Assembly: GCA_964505385.1 (NCBI GenBank)
Contig: CAZDIA010000058.1
Coordinates: forward strand, 1 to 15,118
From: SLJN01 sp964505385
GTDB taxonomy: Bacteria; Bacteroidota; Rhodothermia; Balneolales; Natronogracilivirgulaceae
Direction of reading: 5' to 3'
DNA: 15,118 nucleotides
The notes below the pieces were generated by a model that was not told the DNA's origin, ran no database searches, and was given only the letters and a program-made list of their open reading frames with translations. Positions 8,101 to 15,118 of the stretch are shown here, in pieces (positions within the stretch are counted from its first letter, which is position 1; every line of letters starts with the position of its first letter). The position numbers and the translations under genes were made by a program.

Positions 8101-8144
8101 ATGCGGGCAACCAATGTGTGGTTTTTCACATGGGTTGCCCGCAT
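8101..8144 (-). terminator. 18-bp stem-loop downstream of the M16 lipoprotein gene
   Basis: Arms at 8101-8118 and 8127-8144 are complementary over 18 bp with a single mismatch (position 13 of the left arm), around an 8-nt loop. The GC-rich core GCGGGCAACC pairs perfectly. It begins 41 nt after the stop at 8186. Neither strand has a proper T-tract after the stem (- strand continues C-C-T-T-A-A-A-A), so it is either an unusual transcript end/RNA-stabilising structure or a repeat-type element. Confidence 0.5.
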
Positions 8145-8185
8145 TATTCGGTTAGTGTCTATAAGAAGACTCTTATTGACACGGT

Positions 8186-9691
8186 TTAGAATCCCATTTG
8201 CTGTTGTGGCTGACCCGGAATGGAGATATCAATTTCATTGACTTCTCCGAATTCCTCGAGTTGATCTCCAATTTCTCCGCCGTGGCCTACTACAAGAATA
8301 TGCATCTCTTCAGGGCGCAGATATTCATTGGCTACCCGCTGAATGTCTTCCGTGGATACCTCTTGCAGCTCTTCTATATACTGATCGTATGCATCTCTGG
8401 GTAGGCCGCGGTAATCGTTGCTCATCATTTCATGGAGTGTGCTTGCTTTGGTCTCATAATCAAAAACCAGAGAGTTCATGATCCGCTCCCGGGTCTCTTC
8501 AAGCTCCTGTTGCTCCACCTCTTCTTCCTGCAAGCGTACAATTTGTTCTTTCACCGCATTGATAGCTTCAGCAGTGTTTTCTGATGCTGTCTGTACGCCG
8601 GCAAAAAACATTCCGTCATAGAACATATTCATTCCATAATTACCTCCTACACTATAGGCTAAACCCATATCGGAGCGGACAATGCGAAATAACCGGCCTG
8701 AAAAGCCATCACTGAGCACTTTATTCATCATCTGAAGAGCTGCATAATCGTCATTATCGCGGCGGCCTCCGATATGTCCCATGCGAATATCAGCCTGATC
8801 CACATCCCGTTTATCTACAAAATTAATGGTGGATTCGTATTCGTAATCCACATCCGGGATTTCAACTTCAATCGGATCACCCGTGCGAAAGTCTGAAAAT
8901 TTCTCTTCAAGCAGAGTTTTCATTTCTTCCTCGTCAAAGTCGCCGGTCACACCTACTTTAAGGTTTTCACTAACGAAGACTTTGTCGTGTAAATCAATAA
9001 GATCATCGCGATCGAAATTTTCGAGGGTCTCATATTCGGTCATGCGCCCTTGAAGCGACTCTTCCCCATAGATCAACCTACTGAATTCGCGGCTTGTAAC
9101 CTGACTCTGGCTGTCGTTCCTTCTGGAGATCTGGCTTTGTCGTTGCTGCATGATTTGTCCAAGCCGGGCGTATGGAAATTCAGGCTCCTGCATAACATCC
9201 AGAAATACGGGTAAAACTTCATCGAAATCATCTTTGAGAACATTCATGCTCGCGCTTGCGGAGGTAGTTCCCATACTTGTTTCAATTTGAGCTCCCCTCG
9301 ACTCCAGGAACATATCCAACTCATCAGAAGGATGATTTTCGGTACCCCCTTCGCGCATTAATGATGCCATAATGGATCCCATCCCGGTTTTTTCATTTGG
9401 TACCAGAAAATTCCCGGCACGTACCCTTACATTGACATCTATCAAGGGAAGTTCATCATCTTCGAGGAGATAAAATTTAATCCCGTTATCCAGTTCAAAA
9501 GTGGTAACATCAGGGCTCACCAGTTCCGGAAGTTCCGGATATTCAAGGGTTCGGAAGTCGGGAATATCAAAAGTATCCTCCTGATTATCGTCTGACTCCA
9601 CTTCCTGCTCACCGGTTTGCTCTGTAGTCTGGCAGGAAGCCAGAAAAAAGATCAGTATACTTAGAAATGTCAGATAATTATTGAACTTCAT
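8186..9691 (-). CDS. M16-family peptidase-like lipoprotein, zinc motif lost, R/Y pair kept
   Basis: 501 residues. The lipobox L-A-S-C (17-20) predicts a lipid-anchored protein with Cys20 as first mature residue, followed by an acidic linker to about residue 60. The M16 fold is visible from F-E-L-D-N-G-I-K-F (65-73) onward. Where active members have HxxEH, this has KTGMGSIMASLMREGG (101-116), so zinc cannot be bound. It keeps the second-domain substrate-binding motif: Arg333 (S-G-R-L-F) and Tyr346 (G-L-A-Y-S-V). In M16B heterodimers one subunit supplies the zinc site and the other the R/Y pair, which fits the gene 27 bp upstream. It probably forms the non-zinc half of a periplasmic peptidase that degrades short or unfolded peptides. 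The substrate is unknown. The start ATG at 9691 directly precedes a good signal sequence. A hairpin at 8101-8144 may mark the end of the transcript. Confidence 0.9.
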   Translation of the reverse strand: MKFNNYLTFLSILIFFLASCQTTEQTGEQEVESDDNQEDTFDIPDFRTLEYPELPELVSPDVTTFELDNGIKFYLLEDDELPLIDVNVRVRAGNFLVPNEKTGMGSIMASLMREGGTENHPSDELDMFLESRGAQIETSMGTTSASASMNVLKDDFDEVLPVFLDVMQEPEFPYARLGQIMQQRQSQISRRNDSQSQVTSREFSRLIYGEESLQGRMTEYETLENFDRDDLIDLHDKVFVSENLKVGVTGDFDEEEMKTLLEEKFSDFRTGDPIEVEIPDVDYEYESTINFVDKRDVDQADIRMGHIGGRRDNDDYAALQMMNKVLSDGFSGRLFRIVRSDMGLAYSVGGNYGMNMFYDGMFFAGVQTASENTAEAINAVKEQIVRLQEEEVEQQELEETRERIMNSLVFDYETKASTLHEMMSNDYRGLPRDAYDQYIEELQEVSTEDIQRVANEYLRPEEMHILVVGHGGEIGDQLEEFGEVNEIDISIPGQPQQQMGF

Positions 9692-9718
9692 GGTTATAAA
9701 ATTCTATAGTGATCAGTT

Positions 9719-11206
9719 TTAATTTTGCGTCTCAATGGTGCCGACCGTGCGGTTTCTGCGGTCAAAATAGGTTTCAGCAACCCGCTGCAGGTCATCTACA
9801 GTGAGTTCCTCCATTTGATCAAGCCGGTTAAAGACTGATTCCCAGCTTCCGTATTTAGCTTGTGCCATCGCAAACTGCATAGCCATTCCGGAATTATCAG
9901 AAAGGTTACGAATTTGCTGTGCACGCTGCTGGTTCACCACCCGGTCAAGTTCCGATTGTTCCAGATCACCTTCTTTGATTTTATCAATTTCGGCATATAC
10001 GCCCTCTTCAATATCTTCAACATCAACTCCCTGGTTGGGCACGCCAAAAATGATAAACATACCGGGATATTTATCACTTGGAAAACCGTTTTGAGCCACC
10101 ATCTGTAGAGCATCGCGCTCTTCAACAACAAGCTCTCTGTGAAGCCTTGAAGTTCGACCCTGTCCCAATACCGCTCCAAGCATTTCCAAAGCAAGCGCGT
10201 CCTCGTGGTTTGCATCTACCGTGTGATATCCCATCATGACAATGGGTTGGGTTTGTTCTTCAATGGTGACACGGCGTTCGCCCTGTTGTGCCGGTTCTTC
10301 GACCCGAAGCTTAGGAGCCTCCCGGTCGGCACCCGGCATCTGACCAAAATATTTTTCGGCAAGACGTTCAATTTCATCAGGATCCACGTCGCCGGCTACA
10401 GCCATAGTCATGTTGGACGGTACATAATAGTCATGGAAAAAATCCCGGGTATCCTGGATTGTCGTGCTGCGAATATCCGAAGGCCAGCCGAGCACAGGAT
10501 TTTTATAAGGATGAGCTGAAAATGCTGTTGAGAGAAAATTTTCCTGAAGCCGGCCGAATGGCTGTGAACCTACTCTGGATCTTCGCTCTTCTTTTATGAC
10601 ATCCTTCTCTACATAAAACTCACGAAAAACCGGCTGCACAAATCTATCAGCCTCGAGATTAAACCACAACTCTTTCTTATTTGCAGGTAAACTGTAGAAA
10701 TACCCTGTTCCATCGGGGGATGCAAAAGCATTCATGCCCGTGCCTCCTTCCCGCTCGATGATATCTGTAAACTCGTTGGATACCACAAATTCATTTGCTT
10801 TTTCCTGAAGCTCTTCAAATTCGGCTCTCAGCTGGTCGGTTTCTTCCGAATCTTCACCGTACTCGGAATAGGCATCCAGCCAATTCAGATAAGCTTCATC
10901 AAGCTTATCGAGATATTTTTTCTCCTCTTCATAATCTGTGGTGCCAATCCGTTGCGTCCCCTTGAAAGCCATATGCTCAAGTATGTGAGCAATCCCCGTC
11001 TGCCCAACCGGTTCGTTAGCACCGCCCACATTGATATAGGACATAAATGATGCCACCGGTGCGACATCTCTTTCTATCACAATGAATGTCAATCCGTTAT
11101 CCAATGTAATTTCTGTAACATTGTCTTTGAATTCATCCAGATCCTGAGCCTGGGCAAATACAGAAAAGCCAAGCAGAACCGGTAATAGCAGAAACAAATT
11201 TTTCAT
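9719..11206 (-). CDS. M16-family zinc metallopeptidase, catalytic subunit
   Basis: 495 residues with a cleavable signal peptide (1-20, ending A-Q-A before Q-D-L). The inverted zinc motif HILEH is at 74-78 (His74, Glu77, His78), with the third ligand Glu185 in N-L-E-A-D-R-F. The usual spacing from the motif to that Glu is about 76 residues; here it is about 107, because of a charged helical insert (roughly 95-140), a variation known in some M16 members. The second domain has G-R-T-S-R-L-H-R-E-L (350-359, Arg354), but the expected tyrosine is replaced (D-A-L-Q-M-V, 365-370). The protein therefore has the zinc site without a complete R/Y pair and complements the downstream subunit. The two genes are 27 bp apart and surely co-transcribed. 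A promoter candidate lies at 11277-11307 and an ACACTA box 8 nt before the ATG. It acts in the periplasm. Confidence 0.92.
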   Translation of the reverse strand: MKNLFLLLPVLLGFSVFAQAQDLDEFKDNVTEITLDNGLTFIVIERDVAPVASFMSYINVGGANEPVGQTGIAHILEHMAFKGTQRIGTTDYEEEKKYLDKLDEAYLNWLDAYSEYGEDSEETDQLRAEFEELQEKANEFVVSNEFTDIIEREGGTGMNAFASPDGTGYFYSLPANKKELWFNLEADRFVQPVFREFYVEKDVIKEERRSRVGSQPFGRLQENFLSTAFSAHPYKNPVLGWPSDIRSTTIQDTRDFFHDYYVPSNMTMAVAGDVDPDEIERLAEKYFGQMPGADREAPKLRVEEPAQQGERRVTIEEQTQPIVMMGYHTVDANHEDALALEMLGAVLGQGRTSRLHRELVVEERDALQMVAQNGFPSDKYPGMFIIFGVPNQGVDVEDIEEGVYAEIDKIKEGDLEQSELDRVVNQQRAQQIRNLSDNSGMAMQFAMAQAKYGSWESVFNRLDQMEELTVDDLQRVAETYFDRRNRTVGTIETQN

Positions 11207-11276
11207 AGGTAAGTTAGTGTTTGATTAATAGCGAACTCAGCAATACCCCTCTACGGCTGAATTATGCATAAGGTTC

Positions 11277-11307
11277 AAAATATAAGGTAAAACCAAATAG
11301 TTGCAAA
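11277..11307 (-). promoter_or_regulatory. candidate promoter for the M16 operon
   Basis: On the - strand TTTG (11307-11304) is followed by 19 nt and then TATATTTT (11284-11277), close to the Bacteroidota consensus TTTG-N19-TAnnTTTG with 7 of 8 positions matching in the -7 element. Read as a sigma-70 type it is TTGCAA-N16-TATATT. The implied start near 11270 leaves a leader of about 64 nt before the ATG at 11206. A 6-bp inverted repeat (ATCACC-N4-GGTGAT, 11319-11334) lies just upstream and could be an operator. Confidence 0.4.
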
Positions 11308-11677
11308 CATTCTTATTAATCACCATAGGGTGATATCTGTTAAACCGCCTCTGATCTTTAATGTTTGATCCTTTTTGTTTGTCATAATCATACAAATAAC
11401 ACCCAAATTGCCTCTCTTCTTAATCCATGTTGTGGTAATTATGCGATGAACCAACAAGTCAAAACAGCCACAAGGAAGTGCCGGAATTTCTGCCGCAATT
11501 ACGGGAAAAAGGGTTGATTGAAGTGAAGTAATGAGAACAAAATTCCATTACCCAAATCACAGTTTTGCGTTAATATCCAATGTCAATTAATAAATCTCTA
11601 ACAGTTAGTAATACTCAATCAAAAATTCCCTGTGCTTTTGAGACCTTTTAAATCCAAATAGATCACAAGGTATTTTG

Positions 11678-11715
11678 AAGCGGGGCACAACGCTGTGCAC
11701 GCCGTGCCTCCGCTT
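11678..11715 (-). terminator. stem-loop after the orphan lipoprotein gene
   Basis: AAGCGG+GGCAC (11678-11688) pairs with GTGCC+CCGCTT (11704-11715) with one bulged base, giving an 11-bp GC-rich stem around a 15-nt loop. It starts 38 nt after the stop at 11754. On the - strand the stem is followed by C-A-A-A-A-T-A-C, not a T-run, so termination is plausible but not canonical. Confidence 0.45.
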
Positions 11716-11753
11716 TGTTAACAGTGGAATTTATTTTTAACCAAAGTGTTTAA

Positions 11754-12596
11754 TCAGCATTCCGTGTTTTCAAAATTTTCATCCCAGCAGAACGGTTCAC
11801 CGTCATTCAGAGCCGGATGTTCGATAAATCCGGTTCCGGTTTCATAATCCCATTCAATATAGATTACGTCATCAGCGAATTCCCATAAAGTAAGGGAGCC
11901 GGTATCTCCATCCCGATCAAACAGGCACCTGCCTTCCTGTTGATCATCCAAAACCATATCCACTTTGGTTGTGATATCTCCGTCTAATTCATAGGATACT
12001 TCATATACCGGGGCATCAGTAACAAAAACATCGTAAATTTGCCAGTCACCATAAGCGCCATCAAGGGCAATTTGAGCAGCAATCAACAGTTCGTTTTCAT
12101 ACTCTTGCTCTCCGCCCTTTTCGGTATATCTGAGCTCCCAGTGGCGTTCACCACCGACTTCCTCGGCAGTAACTTTTACTGCTAAAACTTTTTCATCATA
12201 GGCGTAGGTAAAATCCCATATCCAGTTATCACCATCAATTTCAGGGTCACCCCACCTGTCGTCGACAAGAAAAGTTTCGGGCGCCGATTTCAAAATTTCA
12301 AAAGCATTCTCTGCATCTGCCGCTAAATGTGCAGCAGCTTCATAGGCAGAGATATTTGCGGTTAGCTGGTCGGTATTAAAATACCGGCCTGATTCCTCAG
12401 TCACTTTTGATTCCGAGCTGCTGTAAGCATCCGAATGATCGAAAATAGATAAATCCATATTGACTGCCTCCAGGTTCGGTGCGGCAGGTTCTTCATCCAG
12501 GTCCGGTCCGGTGGCGTTGTCATCGCAGCCCCATAACATCAGGGCTAAAGTCAAAAATACTACCGTAATAATAGTACTGAATATTTGTTGTGCCAT
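11754..12596 (-). CDS. orphan acidic lipoprotein, no recognised domain
   Basis: 280 residues from the ATG at 12596; the frame can be extended two codons to a TTG at 12602, but the ATG is preferred. The signal peptide has a hydrophobic core followed by L-M-L-W-G-C, making Cys24 the lipidated residue (Trp at -2 is unusual but allowed). The following D-D-N-A-T-G-P resembles many Bacteroidota/Balneolota lipoproteins. Next come a Glu/Asp-rich linker, a helical segment (about 75-105), and a beta-rich C-terminal half with strands such as W-I-W-D-F-T-Y-A-Y and W-D-Y-E-T-G-T-G-F. Three further cysteines (224, 270 and 280) are in the C-terminal part; two could form a disulfide. I do not recognise a family. 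The gene stands alone, with gaps of 195 bp upstream and 547 bp downstream. It is most likely attached to an envelope membrane. Confidence 0.8.
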   Translation of the reverse strand: MAQQIFSTIITVVFLTLALMLWGCDDNATGPDLDEEPAAPNLEAVNMDLSIFDHSDAYSSSESKVTEESGRYFNTDQLTANISAYEAAAHLAADAENAFEILKSAPETFLVDDRWGDPEIDGDNWIWDFTYAYDEKVLAVKVTAEEVGGERHWELRYTEKGGEQEYENELLIAAQIALDGAYGDWQIYDVFVTDAPVYEVSYELDGDITTKVDMVLDDQQEGRCLFDRDGDTGSLTLWEFADDVIYIEWDYETGTGFIEHPALNDGEPFCWDENFENTEC

Positions 12597-12791
12597 AAAC
12601 AATTATTGTAATAGTTTTAGTTATCCCATCATCAATGTTTGCCATTTTGCTTTATCAAGCAAATAAATCCCGGTGTCTATACTACTCTACTCTGATTTTT
12701 CGGATAGGCACCATCACTATACTCCAATATAATAAACGGATGTATTTTATGCAGGTTTTCAAAACTACCCGGCGATGGTGAAATCCTAAAC

Positions 12792-14588
12792 TTACACCTG
12801 CTGCGACTCGGTAAATCTGCGAAAAGAGGGATCCGTTGCTAACAACTCATCGTAGGTTCCTCTTGATGCGATTTCGCCTTTATCCATAACAAAAATCTGA
12901 TCAGCATGGCGAATTGATGAAATCCGGTGGGCAATGAGGACGATCGTAAGCTCACCTTTCAGTTTTTGCAGGCTTTCGTGGATATATCTTTCCGAATCCG
13001 AGTCGAGTGAGCTGGTGGCTTCATCAAGGATGAGGAGTTCCGGGTTTTTGAACAGCTCCCGTGCGATGGCAAGACGCTGTTTTTGTCCGCCGGACAGTCG
13101 TACTCCACGATCACCGACATGCGTTTGCAACCCTTCCGGCAACTCCCGGATAAATGGCATGGCATTAGCGCGTTCGGCCGCGTCAGTGATTTTTTGATTC
13201 AGCTCCTGTTCATCTCCCGCATCACTTTGCCATAGTGAGATGTTATTGGCAATTGTATCATCAAATATGACGGTTTCCTGAGGAACATACCCGATTTGTC
13301 GCCGCCAGGAGCTTCGGTCGATCTGATCATGCGGTAATCCGTCGATAACAATTCTTCCGGACCGGGGTGTTAAAAGCAGCGAAAGCATGTCAATGAGCGT
13401 GGTTTTGCCGGCGCCCGACGGACCAAAAAACGCAACCACCGATTTTGCCGGGATTTGCAAGGTGATATCCTTCAATACAGCTTCTTCCCTGTCGGTATAG
13501 AAATAGGAAACTTCTTCAAACCTGATTTCCTTGCTGAACTTGCCGATTTGCTGCTCACCTTGTTTTTCCTGATTATGATCAAGCTCTTTAAACTCCTTTT
13601 CAACCATTTCGAGACCGCCAATCATGTTCATCGCTTGCTGCCAGGAGGATTGGATCGTGATCACATGCCCCATCGCACGATAAATCAGCACCAGCGATAC
13701 CAGGATGGGAGCAAGCCGGGCTTCAAAAAAAGCGAGCTGAATGATGACAATCAGTAAAATCACCAGTACGGCGACCGGTTCGCGCAGAGCCTGGGTAAAA
13801 GAGTGAGCAATCTGCTGGTTGCGGTAATATCCCGTAAGCCGGTAGATGCTTTGCATCACTTTATCACCAAGCCGGCCTACCCGTCCTGTAGCGGCTATGT
13901 AGGGAAATGCCTGGATCGTCTGCACCAGCTGCCGGTGCAGCGTGGTGTTTTCCTCTGAGGTATTGCGGGATAATTCTTTAACGTATTCATTGAGCCGGGA
14001 AAACAGATAGAGAATAAGCACTCCGGCGACTGTCGCCATAAGGGCGAATTTCCAGGAGATCATAAAAGCTACGGCCATATAGAGTATGGTGATGATGACC
14101 TGTGACAGAAACCTTTTGTACCCTTCAAAGGCGAAAAGCAGCCGGTTGACCTGCTGGGAGATGATGTTGATGAAATGACCCGTATTCCGCGCGGTATAAT
14201 AGCTGTAATCCATGTTACTGTACTGCCGGAAGAGCCCGGCTTTCATTTCCCTGAGCAGATCCGCTGATAGCGTTGCTTTATACCAACCTTCTCCAAATTT
14301 AACAGCGCCTTTAGCGAGGAAAATCCCTGCGATGAATATCATGATCCCGATCATGGATTCGCCGATACCGAGAAAATGAAGCATGTCACTCAGCACCATA
14401 CCGATTCGGGAGGATTCTTCTGCCGCTTCACCATTTTCCATCATCTCCAGAAGCGGCAGTAGCATGGCTATGCCGAACGTCTCGGCTATAACAGCGAGTC
14501 CCGTAAGCAAAAACACGACATATAACCTGCGGCCGAGGTGCTTTCGAAAAACCGAAAAGTAGTAGGTAATTTCTTTCAGAGATGTCAA
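12792..14588 (-). CDS. ABC exporter, fused permease/ATPase (MsbA/PglK-like)
   Basis: 598 residues, complete. The N-terminal domain has about six membrane helices (roughly 22-45, 78-96, 160-178, 182-200, 270-288, 292-308). The ATPase domain begins near 354 with I-R-F-E-E-V-S-Y-F-Y: Walker A GPSGAGKTT at 389-397, Q-loop Q437, signature LSGGQ at 498-502, Walker B L-L-I-L-D-E ending Glu523, H-loop His554. These proteins function as homodimers exporting lipids, lipid-linked glycans or peptides. The start is a TTG at 14588: no in-frame ATG lies between it and the upstream in-frame stop TAA, and the next in-frame Met is at residue 42, inside the first helix. It shares the motif layout of the partial exporter at 3-1136. 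No accessory genes adjoin it, so the substrate is unknown. Confidence 0.92.
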   Translation of the reverse strand: MTSLKEITYYFSVFRKHLGRRLYVVFLLTGLAVIAETFGIAMLLPLLEMMENGEAAEESSRIGMVLSDMLHFLGIGESMIGIMIFIAGIFLAKGAVKFGEGWYKATLSADLLREMKAGLFRQYSNMDYSYYTARNTGHFINIISQQVNRLLFAFEGYKRFLSQVIITILYMAVAFMISWKFALMATVAGVLILYLFSRLNEYVKELSRNTSEENTTLHRQLVQTIQAFPYIAATGRVGRLGDKVMQSIYRLTGYYRNQQIAHSFTQALREPVAVLVILLIVIIQLAFFEARLAPILVSLVLIYRAMGHVITIQSSWQQAMNMIGGLEMVEKEFKELDHNQEKQGEQQIGKFSKEIRFEEVSYFYTDREEAVLKDITLQIPAKSVVAFFGPSGAGKTTLIDMLSLLLTPRSGRIVIDGLPHDQIDRSSWRRQIGYVPQETVIFDDTIANNISLWQSDAGDEQELNQKITDAAERANAMPFIRELPEGLQTHVGDRGVRLSGGQKQRLAIARELFKNPELLILDEATSSLDSDSERYIHESLQKLKGELTIVLIAHRISSIRHADQIFVMDKGEIASRGTYDELLATDPSFRRFTESQQV

Positions 14589-14820
14589 TGCGGATTCATC
14601 ATTTAAGGATGTTTCCGCTTAAGCTACGGCGAAGAAGGCATTAAAGAAAGGGTAAGGCGACAATCTGTCGTTTTCTTGTTTCTCGCTTTCGTTGATCCAT
14701 TGACAGGTTTATTTGGGACAAGCTGTTTGTTGCTCATTTTAACTATTATTCTGACTGCCTGTTTTCAGGACAAGACATTTGAACTAACGAAAAACGCTCC
14801 CAAACGCTCTCGGATAACTC

Positions 14821-14847
14821 AGTTGACCCGGGACATCCGGATCAACT
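14821..14847 (-). terminator. stem-loop after the right-edge gene
   Basis: Arms AGTTGACCCGG (14821-14831) and CCGGATCAACT (14837-14847) form an 11-bp stem, with one G-U wobble when read on the - strand, around a 5-nt loop. It begins 16 nt after the stop of the truncated gene at 14864. No T-run follows on the - strand (G-A-G-T-T-A-T-C), as with the other two stem-loops in this window. Confidence 0.5.
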
Positions 14848-14863
14848 ATAGAGATCGTTTTTA

Positions 14864-15118
14864 TTAGTCCTCTTTTCCATCAGAGCCATCCCCCTCACTC
14901 TTATTCTTATTCCCGGATTTTCCGGAAGAAGAAGTATCAGATCCGGATGCGCTGTCTTGCGAATCCCTGTTATCAGTTGAAGAGGATTTGGTTTTCGAAT
15001 CTCCAACCCCCGATGCGTTTTGGGAGTTAGTCTGCCCGTCTTCAGATGTTTTTTTATCGGTCTTGGTCTTAGCCTTCGAAACCGCGTCTTTTCCTTTTTG
15101 CTGCTCTTTTATCTGTCC
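14864..15118 (-). CDS. low-complexity hydrophilic C-terminal tail of a truncated gene
   Basis: An open frame of 84 codons enters from the right edge and ends in TAA at 14866-14864. The visible part is almost free of hydrophobic residues. It starts with a Lys/Gln-rich helix-like part (G-Q-I-K-E-Q-Q-K-G-K-D) and continues as Ser/Asp/Lys/Gly/Asn-rich sequence ending S-E-G-D-G-S-D-G-K-E-D. It reads as an intrinsically disordered C-terminal extension of a larger protein whose domains lie outside the window. Support for coding comes from the long frame without stops, the consistent composition, and the stem-loop 16 nt after the stop. The function cannot be told from this part. Confidence 0.65.
   Translation of the reverse strand, partial: GQIKEQQKGKDAVSKAKTKTDKKTSEDGQTNSQNASGVGDSKTKSSSTDNRDSQDSASGSDTSSSGKSGNKNKSEGDGSDGKED

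Larger units (their letters stand above)
7777..8185. other. structured intergenic region
   Basis: 409 bp between the M16 lipoprotein stop and the TolC start, both on the - strand. It contains seven CGATNN hexamers (8021-8062), a 14-bp perfect palindrome (8076-8089), an 18-bp inverted repeat (8101-8118/8127-8144), and a 9-bp direct repeat TGCAAGGGG at 7916-7924 and 8061-8069. A - strand ORF from 8144 to 7950 (64 codons) is open, but its middle is an I-E-I-G-I-E repeat created by the hexamers, so I do not call it a gene. The TolC promoter should lie within about 7780-7950; no clear match was found. Confidence 0.6.
11207..11753. other. intergenic region between the lipoprotein and M16 genes
   Basis: 547 bp with no convincing complete gene. 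It holds the M16 promoter candidate (11277-11307), the inverted repeat at 11319-11334, a short coding-like stretch at 11439-11531 (+ strand, no start codon), and a hairpin at 11678-11715. The rest is AT-rich and featureless to my reading. Confidence 0.55.

Noticed and set aside
7950..8144. 64-codon - strand ORF in the structured intergenic region
   Set aside because: The central I-E-I-G-I-E repeat arises from the CGATNN array and its start codon lies in the arm of a stem. Not called as a gene, though its ACACTA box is reported as an observation.
12709..12780. CACCATC...GATGGTG inverted repeat after the complete ABC exporter
   Set aside because: Arms are 7 bp and 58 nt apart, with no T-run; expected by chance.
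14658..14680. Hairpin CGACA-ATC-TGTCG followed by a T-rich run on the + strand
   Set aside because: It has the look of an intrinsic terminator, but no + strand gene lies upstream, and on the - strand the T-run would precede the stem. Not called.
14676..14867. 63-codon + strand ORF with a hydrophobic stretch and a lipobox-like T-A-C
   Set aside because: It needs a TTG start, has no ribosome-binding or promoter signal, no family resemblance, and runs antisense into the end of the right-edge gene. Probably chance.

Overview
The window looks like a chromosomal segment of a Gram-negative bacterium of the Bacteroidota/Balneolota type, quite possibly a halophilic or marine Balneolaceae. The hints are strongly acidic exported proteins, lipoproteins with a C-D-D-N-x-T-G-P-like start, a Wzi-family capsule protein, paired M16 peptidases with split catalytic residues, an almost complete lack of Shine-Dalgarno sequences, and one promoter resembling the Bacteroidota TTTG/TAnnTTTG type. 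The taxonomic call is an inference; no rRNA or other marker gene is present. No tRNA, rRNA, insertion sequence, integrase or CRISPR array was seen.

Layout. Positions 3-2413 (+ strand) hold the end of an ABC exporter and a Stealth-family sugar-phosphate transferase. From 7776 down to 2541 (- strand) run a TolC-family channel, an MlaC-family lipid carrier, a sulfotransferase, a P-loop kinase-like protein and a Wzi-family outer-membrane protein. The sulfotransferase and kinase genes are clearly more AT-rich than their neighbours. Positions 7777-8185 are non-coding but highly structured: a CGATNN hexamer array, a 14-bp palindrome and a near-perfect 18-bp stem. Positions 11206-8186 (- strand) encode two M16 peptidase subunits: a zinc-binding subunit, then a lipoprotein lacking the zinc motif but keeping the R/Y pair. 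After a 547-bp gap come an orphan lipoprotein (12596-11754) and a complete ABC exporter (14588-12792), both on the - strand. The window ends in the low-complexity C-terminal tail of a gene entering from the right.

How it fits together. The left third (exporter, Stealth transferase, sulfotransferase, kinase-like protein, Wzi) reads as part of a locus for making, modifying and displaying a surface polysaccharide, probably phosphodiester-linked and/or sulfated. TolC plus MlaC suggests an envelope transport function, with the inner-membrane partners elsewhere. The M16 pair is probably one heterodimeric periplasmic peptidase.

I did not identify a clear new defence or mobile system. The most unusual signals are a repeated ACACTA box 6-8 nt before several ATG codons, the structured intergenic element at 8021-8144, the TolC-MlaC pair, and the AT-rich sulfotransferase/kinase insert.
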